64,000 bases of DNA from Pseudomonadota bacterium (GCA_029776255.1 JAKOTN010000120.1:22466-86465), one strand, 5' to 3'. Shown: positions 9,754 to 18,214, counted from the first letter of the stretch. Notes: generated by a model from the letters alone, not told the origin. Numbers and translations: made by a program.

Positions 9754-10302
9754 ATGCTTGACCGTGAAGGCTACCGCCCGAATGTCGGCATCATTCTTTG
9801 CAACGTCAAGAACGAGGTTTTCTGGGGCAAGCGCATCCGAGAACATTCATGGCAGTTCCCGCAAGGCGGTATCCAGCGGGGCGAAACCCCCGAACAAGCA
9901 ATGTACCGGGAACTCCATGAAGAAGTCGGTCTACTCCCAGAACATGTCGCGATTCTTGGACGAACCAAGGATTGGTTGCGCTACGACGTGCCGACGCATT
10001 GGGTAAGACGTGAGTGGCGTGGCAGTTACCGTGGCCAAAAACAGATTTGGTTCCTACTCCGTCTGGTCGGCCGCGATAGTGATGTGTCCTTGCGTGCCTG
10101 CGACCATCCAGAATTCGACGCGTGGCGCTGGAACAACTACTGGGTGTCGCTCGATGCCGTGATCGAGTTCAAACGGCGCGTTTATGAGCAGGCGCTCAAC
10201 GAGCTGGCGCGTTTTCTCAACGCTGACCACCGTTTCTCACGGCCAAAATCAAACTCACCGGCTCGAAGCCGTCCGATGCCGGAAATCGCAGGCAACGAAT
10301 GA
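9754..10302 (+). CDS. rppH: RNA pyrophosphohydrolase (Nudix)
   Basis: A 182-residue Nudix hydrolase that removes pyrophosphate from 5' triphosphorylated mRNA and so initiates RNase E-dependent decay. The Nudix box [20 protein letters not shown] followed by VGL lies at about residues 37-59. The start [17 protein letters not shown] and the segment [18 protein letters not shown] are hallmarks of RppH/NudH. Residues [17 protein letters not shown] complete the family signature. It is divergent from proS, an arrangement common in betaproteobacteria, and its stop overlaps the start of the following CNP1-like gene by four bases, indicating an operon. Confidence 0.95.
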   Translation: MLDREGYRPNVGIILCNVKNEVFWGKRIREHSWQFPQGGIQRGETPEQAMYRELHEEVGLLPEHVAILGRTKDWLRYDVPTHWVRREWRGSYRGQKQIWFLLRLVGRDSDVSLRACDHPEFDAWRWNNYWVSLDAVIEFKRRVYEQALNELARFLNADHRFSRPKSNSPARSRPMPEIAGNE

Positions 10303-10877
10303 GGCACCGTCGCCCAACAGCACCATCGGTCACATCACGCCCGCTTGCTTCCCTTGCGCTCTTGGCATTACTCACCGCTCTACCAATAACTGGCTTTCCC
10401 GCCAATGGCGGTCGAGCGTCGTCATACGCCGATCCGGAGAACGAAGACAACCGCCCGATTGAAAAAGACGTCGAATTGCCCCCCTTTCCAAAATCGGAAA
10501 ACCTGATTCCCTTTTTTGTGAGCACAACGACGACCAACAAATTCATGATCGACGGTGAATCGCTGACCTTGGATACCGACGACCTGATTCGCTACACACT
10601 GGTCATCAGCAGCCCTTCCGGTGCATTGAACACCTCTTACGAGGGAATCCGTTGTTCAACAGCCGAGCGACGACTCTATGCCACCGGACGCTCCGACCAA
10701 ACCTGGGCCAAGGTCAACACCGATAAGTGGATACGGATTCACGAAAACTCGCTCAACCGTCATCACGCCGCGCTCTACAAAGACTATTTTTGTCCCGTCG
10801 GCGTGCCGATACTGGATCCGGAAGACATTCGCCGGGCGTTGCGCAGGGGTGGTCACCCAATGGCCGGACAACACTAG
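10299..10877 (+). CDS. CNP1-like family exported protein
   Basis: A 192-residue protein with an N-terminal hydrophobic signal segment ([20 protein letters not shown]) followed by a soluble domain of the CNP1-like family (named after a Neisseria cryptic protein). Visible family features include [22 protein letters not shown] followed by [14 protein letters not shown], and the C-terminal [20 protein letters not shown]. Two cysteines (in IRCST and YFCPV) could form a disulfide. Function is unknown. It overlaps rppH by four bases and is followed by coq7 after 50 bases; this neighbourhood recurs in betaproteobacteria but gives no functional clue. Confidence 0.8.
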   Translation: MRHRRPTAPSVTSRPLASLALLALLTALPITGFPANGGRASSYADPENEDNRPIEKDVELPPFPKSENLIPFFVSTTTTNKFMIDGESLTLDTDDLIRYTLVISSPSGALNTSYEGIRCSTAERRLYATGRSDQTWAKVNTDKWIRIHENSLNRHHAALYKDYFCPVGVPILDPEDIRRALRRGGHPMAGQH

Positions 10878-10927
10878 CGCCGTTCATCGCCCAATCCCGC
10901 ACAGCGCACAGGACCTCAATTAAAGCC

Positions 10928-11551
10928 ATGCTCACCGACCGATCAATCATCGAATTCGATAAAGCGCTACGCACCTTGCTGGCCCCTGCCCCAACAATCC
11001 GACCAATACCTGGCGGCGACCAGCCAGAAGCGGAGCTATCCGCTCGCGAACGTGCACACGCAGGCGCACTGATGCGCATCAACCATGTTGGCGAAGTTTG
11101 CGCCCAGGCCCTGTATCAAGGACAAGCGATCACTTGTCGCGATGCGGCACTGCGACAATCCCTCGAAAAAGCAGCATTCGAGGAAACCGAACATCTGGCC
11201 TGGACCGAGCGCCGCCTGGTCGAGTTGGGCGACCGCAAAAGCTTGCTCAATCCTTTGTGGTACCTTGGTTCTCTGACCATCGGTATCGTCGCCGGGAAAT
11301 TCGGCGACACGTGGAGCCTGGGGTTTCTCGCCGAAACCGAACGGCAAGTCGAAGCACACCTGGATCATCACTTGAACGACCTGCCGAGCCATGACGAAAA
11401 ATCACGGGCGATAGTCGAACAGATGCGGCTCGACGAGATCTCCCACGCCAATACCGCCGTCCATCTCGGCGCACGACAACTCCCCACTCCTGCACGACAC
11501 GCGATGCGACTGGTGTCGCGATTCATGACCGCCACCGCGTATTACGTTTAG
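10928..11551 (+). CDS. coq7: Demethoxyubiquinone hydroxylase Coq7
   Basis: A 207-residue carboxylate-bridged di-iron monooxygenase that converts 2-polyprenyl-3-methyl-6-methoxy-benzoquinol (demethoxyubiquinol) to 3-demethylubiquinol. Iron ligands are visible in the ferritin-like helices: the [19 protein letters not shown] segment, the [12 protein letters not shown] segment (ExxH), [14 protein letters not shown], and [12 protein letters not shown] (ExxH). The ATG at 10928 gives the family start [15 protein letters not shown]; upstream in-frame starts would read through the CNP1-like gene. Presence of coq7 rather than the flavoprotein UbiF is normal in many beta- and gammaproteobacteria. The stop overlaps the stop of the convergent osmC-like gene. 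Confidence 0.95.
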   Translation: MLTDRSIIEFDKALRTLLAPAPTIRPIPGGDQPEAELSARERAHAGALMRINHVGEVCAQALYQGQAITCRDAALRQSLEKAAFEETEHLAWTERRLVELGDRKSLLNPLWYLGSLTIGIVAGKFGDTWSLGFLAETERQVEAHLDHHLNDLPSHDEKSRAIVEQMRLDEISHANTAVHLGARQLPTPARHAMRLVSRFMTATAYYV

Positions 11552-11967
11552 ACGTCCACAATTTCGAAGTCGTGAGTGATTTCGGCTGTCTTGCCGAGCA
11601 TGATCGACGCCGAACAGTATTTATCCTTGGACAACTCGACGGCACGGGCCACCGCCTCACGCTTTAGCTGCCTGCCGCTCACGCGGAAATGAAAATGGAT
11701 GTGCGTAAACACCCGCGGCTCGGTGTCGGCACGTTGCGCCTGCAAACTGACTTCACAGCCCGTGACGGCTTGACGGCCCTTCTTCAAGATCAACACCACA
11801 TCGTACGCCGTACACCCGCCAGTCCCGGCCAATAACAGTTCCATTGGACGCGGCGCCAAGTTCCGCCCCCCTGCTTCAGGGGCGCCATCCATCACGACCA
11901 TATGATTGCTGCCCGTCTCCGCGAGAAAAGACATGCCGTCGCCAGTCCACTTAACTTTGCACTCCAT
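11548..11967 (-). CDS. OsmC/YhfA-family protein
   Basis: A 139-residue OsmC-fold protein, starting [20 protein letters not shown]. The two family cysteines are present in [18 protein letters not shown] and [15 protein letters not shown]; in Ohr and OsmC these form the peroxide-reactive pair. The sequence is closer to the YhfA-type subgroup than to Ohr, so a peroxidase activity is plausible but unproven. It is convergent with coq7 with a four-base overlap of stop codons. Confidence 0.87.
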   Translation of the reverse strand: MECKVKWTGDGMSFLAETGSNHMVVMDGAPEAGGRNLAPRPMELLLAGTGGCTAYDVVLILKKGRQAVTGCEVSLQAQRADTEPRVFTHIHFHFRVSGRQLKREAVARAVELSKDKYCSASIMLGKTAEITHDFEIVDV

Positions 11968-12330
11968 ACCCAGTCCTTATTTCACCCAAAAAATTAGACC
12001 TTACTCGACACTTCTTTCGCCCACTCCGTCGATCTGAGACAACAGCATCGTTTTAAGCACTCCAACAGCCAAACAAACCGGGAGCGCACTCCCACGCGAT
12101 GCGCGACATTTTAATCGCAATTGACCAATCGAATCTTCGCACCCACTAAATGTTGCAATGCAATATATGGCGCGCCTACACATGTTTTAATCAGCGCCGC
12201 AAAAATTACATATTGTGTAATAGATATACCATTTTATCTACAACCTTATGAACATCAATAATTTTTCTTTTTTTCCCACATGCCGAACAACCCACGACAA
12301 AGAAATATGGCGCGGCGCACAAAAAAACGC
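11968..12330. other. AT-rich non-coding stretch upstream of the small RNA candidate
   Basis: About 360 bases markedly poorer in GC than their neighbours. Short open frames exist on the minus strand (for example 12001-12183 and 12206-12406), but they have no recognisable similarity, no ribosome sites and odd composition, so I do not call genes. It includes the osmC-like promoter region. The low GC and long A and T tracts (around 12260-12275 and 12321-12327) could bind nucleoid proteins. Confidence 0.5.
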
Positions 12331-12359
12331 TTGATATTTTGCTGGAGCAACGCCATAAT
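12331..12359 (+). promoter_or_regulatory. Sigma70-type promoter of the small RNA candidate
   Basis: TTGATA at 12331-12336 and CATAAT at 12354-12359 are separated by exactly 17 bases, each differing from consensus at one position. No ORF with a ribosome site follows; instead a strong intrinsic terminator lies about 110 bases downstream, which points to a short non-coding transcript. Confidence 0.6.
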
Positions 12360-12365
12360 GAGTTC

Positions 12366-12474
12366 AACGTAAGCATTGTTTCGATCCGGCGTGTCCGGTG
12401 CGACACCCAGTGCCTCCTCCACCCTCCTCCTTTGGTGTGGATTTAGCGCGGCTCCTGCGAGCCGCGCTTTTTTT
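12366..12474 (+). ncRNA. Candidate small regulatory RNA with an anti-Shine-Dalgarno loop
   Basis: Inferred transcript of about 109 nt bounded by a near-consensus promoter and an intrinsic terminator. Three stem-loops can be drawn. The first is GTGTC (12391-12395) with GACAC (12402-12406), loop CGGTGC. The second is CACC (12420-12423) with GGTG (12434-12437), presenting loop CTCCTCCTTT. The third is the terminator at 12445-12468. The second loop and the preceding CCTCCTCC single strand (12413-12420) are perfect complements of AGGAGG ribosome sites. CU-rich anti-SD loops are the hallmark of several proteobacterial sRNA groups (for example the CCUCCUCCC-motif RNAs of alphaproteobacteria). I do not recognise this RNA as a named family. 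It lies between osmC-like and rplM, on the same strand as rplM. Confidence 0.5.
12445..12474 (+). terminator. Intrinsic terminator of the small RNA candidate
   Basis: A ten-pair perfect stem AGCGCGGCTC / GAGCCGCGCT with a CTGC tetraloop is followed by seven T residues counting the last stem base (12468-12474). The T tract is on the plus strand only, so the direction is clear. Confidence 0.85.
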
Positions 12475-12582
12475 CGCTCGCCCGACACTTGTGCCCGCCT
12501 TGTCAGCCACCCACCATCGCCATGGACACATGAACAATAACGAGACAAGGGCTGTCGAATGGGATCATTCCCGAAACGGCAA

Positions 12583-12612
12583 TTGACACGCTCGGCGGAC
12601 TTGCACTAGTAT
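12583..12612 (+). promoter_or_regulatory. Promoter of the rplM-rpsI operon
   Basis: A consensus TTGACA at 12583-12588 is followed after 18 bases by TAGTAT at 12607-12612. The start of rplM is about 40 bases further on, behind an AAAGGACGG ribosome site. The placement after the sRNA terminator suggests independent transcription of the ribosomal protein genes. Confidence 0.6.
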
Positions 12613-12652
12613 GTCGGGCTTTCCGTTATCAGGCTAAAGGACGGCGCTTTTG

Positions 12653-13081
12653 ATGAAGACTTTCTCCGCCAAATCGCACGAAGTGAAACGCGAGTGGCTT
12701 GTGGTTGATGCCACGGACAAAGTGCTCGGTCGCCTTGCGACCGAAATTGCACGTCGTCTACGCGGCAAACACAAGCCAGAATTTACCCCTCACGTTGATA
12801 CTGGCGACTATATCGTCGTGACAAATGTCGAGAAGTTGCGCGTTACAGGCAACAAGGCAGAAGATAAAAAATATTATCGGCACTCGGGGTACCCTGGGGG
12901 CATTTACGAGACCAACTTCACCAAGATGCAGCAGCGTTTTCCTGCCCGCATCCTTGAATTGGCTGTCAAAGGCATGCTGCCCAAAGGACCTCTCGGTTAT
13001 GCCATGCTGAAGAAAATGAAATGCTATTCAGGTGCGAATCACCCGCACACGGCCCAGCAGCCGAAAGTACTGGAACTCTAA
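12653..13081 (+). CDS. rplM: 50S ribosomal protein L13
   Basis: A 142-residue ribosomal protein of the large subunit, binding 23S rRNA early in assembly. The family start [15 protein letters not shown] and the segments [18 protein letters not shown] and [20 protein letters not shown] are all present. The ATG at 12653 is chosen over the TTG one codon upstream. It is followed by rpsI after nine bases, the universal L13-S9 pair. Confidence 0.97.
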   Translation: MKTFSAKSHEVKREWLVVDATDKVLGRLATEIARRLRGKHKPEFTPHVDTGDYIVVTNVEKLRVTGNKAEDKKYYRHSGYPGGIYETNFTKMQQRFPARILELAVKGMLPKGPLGYAMLKKMKCYSGANHPHTAQQPKVLEL

Positions 13082-13090
13082 AGGACCACC

Positions 13091-13483
13091 ATGGCTGATA
13101 ATTATTTCTATGGTACTGGCCGGCGGAAAAGCGCTGTGGCCCGTGTGTTCATGAAACGTGGCAGCGGTAGATTCGTGGTCAATGGCAAACCAGTTGACGA
13201 GTTCTTCTCACGCGTTACTGGTCGCATGATTGTCCGCCAGCCGCTGCAACTGATCGAGCAACTAAATGATTTTGATATTCTGGTGAATGTCGGCGGCGGC
13301 GGCGAGTCCGGTCAGGCGGGCGCGGTTCGCCATGGCATCACGCGCGCGCTCATCGCTTACGACACGTCACTAAAGTCAATACTGTCAAAGGCAGGTTTTG
13401 TGACGCGCGACGCACGCGAAGTCGAGCGGAAAAAAGTTGGTTTCCACAAGGCACGTCGACGCAAGCAGTTCTCTAAACGTTAA
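13091..13483 (+). CDS. rpsI: 30S ribosomal protein S9
   Basis: A 130-residue small-subunit protein whose C-terminal tail reaches the P-site tRNA. It begins [20 protein letters not shown] and ends with the canonical basic tail [17 protein letters not shown]. An AAAGGACCACC ribosome site precedes the ATG. It is the second gene of the rplM operon. In many betaproteobacteria housekeeping genes such as erpA or argC follow; here the order is broken by insertion-sequence debris and the polysaccharide cluster. Confidence 0.97.
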   Translation: MADNYFYGTGRRKSAVARVFMKRGSGRFVVNGKPVDEFFSRVTGRMIVRQPLQLIEQLNDFDILVNVGGGGESGQAGAVRHGITRALIAYDTSLKSILSKAGFVTRDAREVERKKVGFHKARRRKQFSKR

Positions 13484-13558
13484 TCGCAGGTTTCTAAACA
13501 TAAAAGCCGCCAATATCCTGGCTCTGTATAAAAACGCTCAGTTGATCTGTGGCTTGAG

Positions 13559-13590
13559 AAGCGCCTCGCGATGATTGCGAGGCGCTTTTG
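13559..13590 (+). terminator. Intrinsic terminator after rpsI
   Basis: A nine-pair perfect stem GCGCCTCGC (13561-13569) / GCGAGGCGC (13577-13585) with a seven-base loop, extended by AA/TT on the outside and followed by TTTTGTTT. It sits about 75 bases after the rpsI stop and ends the ribosomal operon. Confidence 0.85.
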
Positions 13591-13595
13591 TTTCA

Positions 13596-13838
13596 TGGAG
13601 AGAAGCAGTGACGATAGGGCTGCATCTTGTAATGCCAGCCTTGGTCCGAGTGAACGGTTAGGCCGGTAGCGCTTTCCAGCGGTGACAGAGCCGCCCGAAG
13701 TGTGCCGGAAACCAGTTCGAAGACGTGGGGGCACGCTTGGTCATGCGGCGCGCGATGAGCTCGCCGTTATACAGGTTGATGCAGGCCGATAGATAAAGTT
13801 TCTGAGCTTCCCCCGAAATTTCGTCTGCCAAGGGTGAC
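13596..13838 (-). pseudogene. IS3-family transposase OrfB remnant
   Basis: The minus strand encodes a decayed piece of an IS3-type OrfB integrase domain in two frames. One frame reads ISGEAQKLYLSACINLYNGE followed by LIARRMTKRA, matching the region around the second catalytic Asp of IS3 transposases. After a frameshift the next reads FELVSGTLRAALSPL and then HSDQGWHYKMQPYRHCF, matching the HSDQGWQY block, and ends at a stop at 13596. Both ends of the gene are missing. It abuts the next IS3-type fragment (plus strand) at about 13840. Confidence 0.75.
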
Positions 13839-13871
13839 CTAAAATTGGCGTCACTTTTTGGAAGGCGGGAA

Positions 13872-14162
13872 ATGAAGAGACCGACGCAGGCCGACACGGC
13901 CGAGTTCAAGGAACTGGCGGTCAAGCGCGTCGAGGACGGGCAAGGCGTCAGCAAGATTTGCAAGGAACTCGGACTGAGCGACCAGACCTTGCGCAATGGG
14001 ATCAAGGCAGTAGCGGAAGGCAGGCTCGCCGGCGCCGGCGGCAGAGTGGTGACACCGGAAGAGATGGAACTCTCCCGGCGGCGCGCCGAGAATCTCCGGC
14101 TCAAGCGGGAAAACGAAATCCTAAAAAAAACGACGGCGTACTTTGCAAGAGATGTTCTGTGA
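13872..14162 (+). CDS. IS3-family transposase OrfA
   Basis: A 96-residue OrfA with an N-terminal helix-turn-helix (FKELAVKRVEDGQGVSKICK followed by ELGLSDQTLRN) and a C-terminal leucine-zipper-like segment (ELSRRRAENLRLKRENEILK). It binds element ends and, by frameshifting, is fused to OrfB. The reading frame is intact but its partner is broken, so the element is unlikely to move by itself. The ATG at 13872 gives the usual MKRP start; the frame stays open to 13845. Confidence 0.85.
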   Translation: MKRPTQADTAEFKELAVKRVEDGQGVSKICKELGLSDQTLRNGIKAVAEGRLAGAGGRVVTPEEMELSRRRAENLRLKRENEILKKTTAYFARDVL

Positions 14163-14190
14163 AGTACGCCTGGATTGCTGGGCAAGCCCC

Positions 14191-14227
14191 CCCGAGTTCC
14201 GCAGTTAATCTCATAAGTCACTAATTT
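14191..14227. repeat. Left copy of a ~38-bp inverted repeat around the IS1634-type insertion
   Basis: Starts CCCGAGTTCCGC and ends ACTAATTTT. It is the reverse complement of 15571-15607 except for two mismatches. It marks the left junction with the interrupted IS3 OrfB. Confidence 0.8.
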
Positions 14228-14254
14228 TATTGGTCACGGTTTTATAACGCTCCA

Positions 14255-15454
14255 CTACAAGAGAGGCATTTGTTGTGTTGCGAAGGGTTTTTGGACGCCG
14301 AGGGTCTGAAAGAGTCTGGCTTGCTCGTCGGTGATGGTTGAGATGCCTTCAACGGGGAGGTCACCGTTGATTTGGATGCGGTGACGCTGAATTCGCCGCA
14401 GACTTTCGAGTGCGCGCTCTGGTGAAAGGGTGTTGTTTGCGGCTTTCAGTTTGAGGCGCATGATGCGGTAGAGAATCAGCGCCATGAAACAGATCGCCGC
14501 GTGCGCCTTGATCCGTTGCGACAGACGATGAAACACCGGGCCGATCTTGATTTCCGATTTCAGCACCCGGAAACCGCGCTCGAAATCGGCCAACGACTTG
14601 TAACGGTCGACCACGCCTTGTGGCGACAAATCCGGCGTATTGGTGACCAATTTGCCGTCCATCAGTTCGGCCAATGCCAGCGCGTCGTGGTCAATCTCAT
14701 AGGCGAAGAGTTCGCTCTTCAAATCGACGCGGATGATGTTTGCCAAGTGGGCGTCCTTGACCGCGTGATACAGCCGTGCCTTGGCGCCGCTATCGGAGAG
14801 CTTTTTGCCACGGGCTTTCACCCCGGCATCCCGCGCATCGAGCTTGCCAAACCAGGTATTGGCTTGTTCTTCCAAGGCTTCGATACGCTCGCGGCGCAAG
14901 GCTTGGATTTCTCTCGCAACTTCTGGATTGTGCGCAACAACCAGACGTAAATTTCGCCACGGCAATTCGCCAACGATTTCCCGCTCGGCATCGGCACACT
15001 GTGCCTGAAACGCATCCAACAACTCGGCGAATTCGCTGTAACGCCGGCCAGGAACGGCCAGCACGAATTCCAGTGGCTCACCGCTTTGCAAACGGATCTC
15101 GGACAGCGCCTCCAGATTGTCCAGCGACAGCAAGCCCCGATCGGCCACCAGCACCACCCGGCGAATCGACGCAAAGCGTTCGAGCACCGTCTTCAAGGTC
15201 GGCAACGAGGTGGGCGATTCCGCCGTGTTGGCGGCAAACACCTCGTGATAGATCGGCAGGCCATCGCCCGTTTGCACCACGCCGAGCATCACCTGGCGGG
15301 CGATGAGGCCTTCCTTGGCCATGCCGAATTGGCGGACATCGAGCCGACCGAGGGTGGTGATCGTGCGCTGTTTCACCTTGCCTGCTTCGTCCCTGAAGGA
15401 CTCAACAAGCTGGACGTAGCGACGCGGACCGGAGCGAGTGACTTTGACATACAT
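14255..15454 (-). CDS. IS1634-family transposase with an internal in-frame deletion
   Basis: A 399-residue DDE transposase of the IS1634 group; typical members are about 550-570 residues. The N-terminus MYVKVTRSGPRRYVQLVESF and TLGRLD join directly to VRQFGMAKEGLIARQVMLGV. In full-length relatives some 150-170 residues, including the first catalytic Asp block (an FYDLTT-type motif), lie between. The second Asp block (VVLVADRGLLSLDNLEAL) and the C-terminal catalytic Glu region (YKSLADFERGFRVLKSEIKI) remain. The frame is open, so a protein could be made, but without the first Asp it should not transpose. The deletion is a direct reading; the residue count is from family knowledge. Confidence 0.85.
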   Translation of the reverse strand: MYVKVTRSGPRRYVQLVESFRDEAGKVKQRTITTLGRLDVRQFGMAKEGLIARQVMLGVVQTGDGLPIYHEVFAANTAESPTSLPTLKTVLERFASIRRVVLVADRGLLSLDNLEALSEIRLQSGEPLEFVLAVPGRRYSEFAELLDAFQAQCADAEREIVGELPWRNLRLVVAHNPEVAREIQALRRERIEALEEQANTWFGKLDARDAGVKARGKKLSDSGAKARLYHAVKDAHLANIIRVDLKSELFAYEIDHDALALAELMDGKLVTNTPDLSPQGVVDRYKSLADFERGFRVLKSEIKIGPVFHRLSQRIKAHAAICFMALILYRIMRLKLKAANNTLSPERALESLRRIQRHRIQINGDLPVEGISTITDEQARLFQTLGVQKPFATQQMPLL

Positions 15455-15519
15455 GCCGCCCTAGACACCGCATTGACGCTTTTTAAATAAACGATATTGA
15501 AAAATTGCCGTGCCACTAG

Positions 15520-15570
15520 CCTCAAACTGAAGGCCGCAAACAACACCCTTTCACCAGAGCGCGCACTCGA
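15520..15570 (+). repeat. Inverted duplicate of an internal IS1634 transposase segment
   Basis: About 50 bases encoding LKLKAANNTLSPERALE are present here on the plus strand and again inside the intact minus-strand transposase gene (around 14405-14455), with one visible base difference (AAAGCC versus AAGGCC). This piece directly abuts the right 38-bp repeat. It is either a remnant of a second, oppositely oriented copy or the product of an inversion at the element end. Confidence 0.8.
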
Positions 15571-15607
15571 AAATTAGTGGCTTATGAGATTAACCGCGGA
15601 ACTCGGG
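15571..15607. repeat. Right copy of the ~38-bp inverted repeat
   Basis: AAATTAGTGG through GAACTCGGG, the inverted partner of 14191-14227 with two mismatches. The genuine IS1634 tips may instead be slightly internal (TAGTGGCACGG-like near 15510-15519 on the minus strand and ATTGGTCACGG-like near 14228), so the exact element ends stay open. Confidence 0.75.
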
Positions 15608-15612
15608 TGACC

Positions 15613-15908
15613 ATGGCCTGGTTCAGGAAGCGTCCGGCGCCGGGATTGATGCATCACTCCGAGCTTGGCAGCCAGTACGCCAGCCATGCGTTTCAGGACA
15701 AGCTCAAGGAATTCGGCATGACCTGCTCGATGAGTTGAAAGGGAAACTGTTGGGGCAACGCGCCGACGGAGATCTGGTTCAACAGCTTCAACATGAAATT
15801 CGCCATGCCACTCATGCCGACATGAAGGCCACCAGCTTCGAATACATCGAAGTCTTCTACAACCGGAAACGCCTGCATTCGACTCTTGGCTACAGATCGC
15901 CGATTCAG
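15613..15908 (+). pseudogene. IS3-family transposase OrfB, C-terminal remnant
   Basis: The plus strand encodes [20 protein letters not shown] and then [19 protein letters not shown], followed by a TGA where relatives have Arg (SMSRKGNCWDNA). The frame continues as [18 protein letters not shown], then shifts, and ends with [20 protein letters not shown] and [11 protein letters not shown], the canonical IS3 C-terminus. The catalytic HSDRG is HSELG here. A premature stop plus at least one frameshift show decay. Confidence 0.85.
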
Positions 15909-15912
15909 TTCC

Positions 15913-16064
15913 TTGAAGATACCATGCCGGCGGTCGTGGCTCACCCAAGTCCTGATCTTCTCTTCGGGGACCGACCACTGCCGCGCCAACAGTTTCGCTC
16001 CGCCTTCATCGGCCAAGAAGCTTTTGACGATATCGAGCTTGAATTCAGTTTTGTACTTCTTCAT
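15913..16064 (-). pseudogene. IS3-family (IS150-like) OrfA fragment
   Basis: From ATG 16064 the minus strand reads [20 protein letters not shown] and [20 protein letters not shown], an OrfA helix-turn-helix start of a different IS3 subgroup than the element to its left. It stops resembling a transposase after about 50 residues where it meets the IS3 OrfB remnant. Upstream of it (16070-16103) lies a TGACTGCCCCCAGAAGTTGG-type tip, as expected for the left end of such an element. Confidence 0.75.
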
Positions 16065-16088
16065 GGAAACCTTGAAGTTTGTCCAACT

Positions 16089-16118
16089 TCTGGGGGCAGT
16101 CAATCTGGGGGCAGTCAA
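16089..16118. repeat. Tandem 15-bp duplication at an IS tip
   Basis: TCTGGGGGCAGTCAA occurs twice in direct succession (16089-16103 and 16104-16118). It coincides with the outer end of the IS150-like fragment, so it is probably a tip duplication left by tandem insertion or a junction. Confidence 0.7.
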
Positions 16119-16237
16119 CGCGCGAGAAGACTTGGTGATCGATTGGCGCGTGGATTGTCTGCTGGAATGCGCGAGAATGGCGAGGCGGCGGGAAAGCGTC
16201 GGACGAGCATGCCAGCACCGGTGCCGGCGACCCAAGG

Positions 16238-18208
16238 TCAGCGCATGCGTTCCAGGGCCGGCGCTTCCGAGGCGTGCTCCAGATAAACCCAGTCCACGAT
16301 CTCGTCGCTCGGGATGTAGCCCGCCACCAGTTGTTGCATCATCAGGCGAATGACACCGACGTCGTTGACGTTCAAGGCGATTTCCAGGGCATGCAGACGG
16401 TCCTCGAAGTCGGTCCAGGGCATGAAATCCTCACGGGCTTTCATGATTCGAGGGTGTAAAGTCGGTTGGGGATTGTCGCCGATCAGCAATTCTTCGTAGA
16501 GTTTTTCGCCAGGGCGCAGGCCGGTAACCTGGATCTCGATGTCGCCATCGGGATCGTTGTCGTCTTTCACCGTCAGGCCGGAGAGTTCCACCATCCGCCG
16601 CGCCAAATCGATGATTTTCACCGGCTGGCCCATGTCCAGCAGGAACACGTCGCCGCCCTTGGCCATGGCCCCTGCCTGGATGACCAGTTGCGCGGCTTCC
16701 GGAATCGTCATGAAGTAGCGGGTGACCTCGGAGTGGGTGAGCGTGATGGGGCCACCGTCACGAATCTGTTCGCGAAACTTGGGAACCACCGAGCCGGACG
16801 AACCCAGCACGTTGCCGAAACGGACCATGCTGAACCTGGTGCCCGTGCCGGTGGCCGCCAGGGCTTGCAGCGCCATTTCCGCCAGGCGCTTGCTGGCACC
16901 CATCACGTTGGTGGGACGCACCGCCTTGTCGGTGCTGATCAGCACGAAGTCGGCGACGCCGTTTTCGGCGGCGGCGCGGGCCGTGCGCAGGGTACCCAGC
17001 GCGTTGTTTTTTATCCCCGCGGCCGGATTGTGCTCGACCAGCGGCACGTGTTTATAGGCGGCCGCATGGTAAACCGTATTCGGACGCCAGGTGGACAGGA
17101 TCTCGCGCATGCGATCGTCGTCCTGCACAGAGGCCAGCAAGGGCAGCAGCTCAATTTCCCGGCCGACCCGTTTTTCTTCCAGTTCCTGATGAATGGCGTA
17201 GAGCGCGAACTCGCTTTGCTCGATCAACAGCAGCCGGGCCGGCGCCACGGCGAGAATCTGGCGGCACAGTTCGCTGCCGATGGAGCCACCGGCGCCTGTC
17301 ACCAGCACGACCTTGCCGGCGATGTTCTTGGTCAACAGGAGGTGGTTGGGCACCACCGGCTCGCGCCCGAGCAGATCGTCGATATCGAGATCCCGCAGAT
17401 CCGACACGCTGACCTTCCCCTGGGCCAGATCGGTCACGCTGGGCAGGGTGCGAACGGCCACTTGCGCGCTGCGGATCCGGCTCAGGATTTCGTTGCGGCG
17501 GTGGCGCGAGATGCTGGGCATGGCCAGCAGCACGTCACTGATGTGGAGTGCGCTTACCAGGCTGTCGAGGTCGGATGGGTTATAGATCGGCTGACCGTTC
17601 AGAACATGGCCGTGGAGACGATCGTCGTCGTCGAGAAACCCCACTACCTTCATCTCGTGACTGTTAGCCATGGCGGTGGCCAATTGGCGCCCCGTGCCGC
17701 CCGCGCCATAGATGAGCACCTTGGGACGCGAAACTCGTTTGAGGATGCTCAGATACTGGTCGCCCAGCCAGACCCGCGCCAGCGCCCGGGAGATGCCCAC
17801 GAACAGGAGCAGCAGAATGGGCTGAATGATCCCAACGGTGCGCGGCACGCCGGCAACGCCGACGGCGGTGAATACGGAGGCGTACAGCAAACCGTAAATG
17901 GTCACCGCCCGCGCCACCGCCAGCAAGGCCGGCCAGCCACTGTAGCGAAAGATGGCTCGATACAGCCCCGATACGACGAAAAGTGGCAACGCCAGGCCAA
18001 CGGACGCCGCCGTGGCTCGGATCGCCCCCGGCGCCCACACGCTTGTCCCGGTAAAACCGATGAAATCGCCCAGGCGGAGATAGAACGCCAACCAAACGGT
18101 CAGCACACACAAGCTGAAGTCGACCGTCAGGGCCACGATTCGCTTGGCCGGTCTTGGCAAGGCCAGCACTGGAATGGCCAAATTCAAGGGCAGTTTAGTC
18201 ACGCGCAT
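16238..18208 (-). CDS. WbpM/CapD-type nucleoside-diphosphate-sugar 4,6-dehydratase (membrane-bound)
   Basis: A 656-residue protein. Four N-terminal membrane helices (about residues 15-130) are followed by a Rossmann-like domain ([20 protein letters not shown]) and a C-terminal short-chain dehydrogenase domain with [19 protein letters not shown], a [20 protein letters not shown] segment, and [17 protein letters not shown] in place of the usual YxxxK catalytic site, as in WbpM and PglF. The family converts UDP-GlcNAc to UDP-4-keto-6-deoxy-GlcNAc, the first step to N-acetyl-fucosamine, QuiNAc and bacillosamine-type sugars. It is the last gene of the large polysaccharide operon, six bases after the sugar transferase, with which it and the epimerase likely make and load the first sugar. 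Confidence 0.92.
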   Translation of the reverse strand: MRVTKLPLNLAIPVLALPRPAKRIVALTVDFSLCVLTVWLAFYLRLGDFIGFTGTSVWAPGAIRATAASVGLALPLFVVSGLYRAIFRYSGWPALLAVARAVTIYGLLYASVFTAVGVAGVPRTVGIIQPILLLLFVGISRALARVWLGDQYLSILKRVSRPKVLIYGAGGTGRQLATAMANSHEMKVVGFLDDDDRLHGHVLNGQPIYNPSDLDSLVSALHISDVLLAMPSISRHRRNEILSRIRSAQVAVRTLPSVTDLAQGKVSVSDLRDLDIDDLLGREPVVPNHLLLTKNIAGKVVLVTGAGGSIGSELCRQILAVAPARLLLIEQSEFALYAIHQELEEKRVGREIELLPLLASVQDDDRMREILSTWRPNTVYHAAAYKHVPLVEHNPAAGIKNNALGTLRTARAAAENGVADFVLISTDKAVRPTNVMGASKRLAEMALQALAATGTGTRFSMVRFGNVLGSSGSVVPKFREQIRDGGPITLTHSEVTRYFMTIPEAAQLVIQAGAMAKGGDVFLLDMGQPVKIIDLARRMVELSGLTVKDDNDPDGDIEIQVTGLRPGEKLYEELLIGDNPQPTLHPRIMKAREDFMPWTDFEDRLHALEIALNVNDVGVIRLMMQQLVAGYIPSDEIVDWVYLEHASEAPALERMR

Positions 18209-18214
18209 TCACGC

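Larger units (their letters stand above)
13850..15908 (+). mobile_element. IS3-family element, deleted and interrupted by an IS1634-family element
   Basis: Pieces of one IS3-type element lie in order on the plus strand: OrfA (13872-14162), the first residues of OrfB (from GTG 14159: KYAWIAGQA), then about 1.4 kb of IS1634-type sequence, then the C-terminal third of OrfB (15613-15908). The middle of OrfB, roughly 160 residues, is absent, so the insertion was accompanied by a deletion. A run of eight A residues at 14123-14130 near the OrfA end is the usual type of slippery site for the programmed -1 frameshift that makes OrfAB. The outer inverted repeats could not be placed with certainty. Confidence 0.7.

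Noticed and set aside
12206..12406. Small ORF MSHRTRRIETML... on the minus strand overlapping the sRNA candidate
   Set aside because: No ribosome site, no homology recognised, and opposite to a good promoter-terminator unit.
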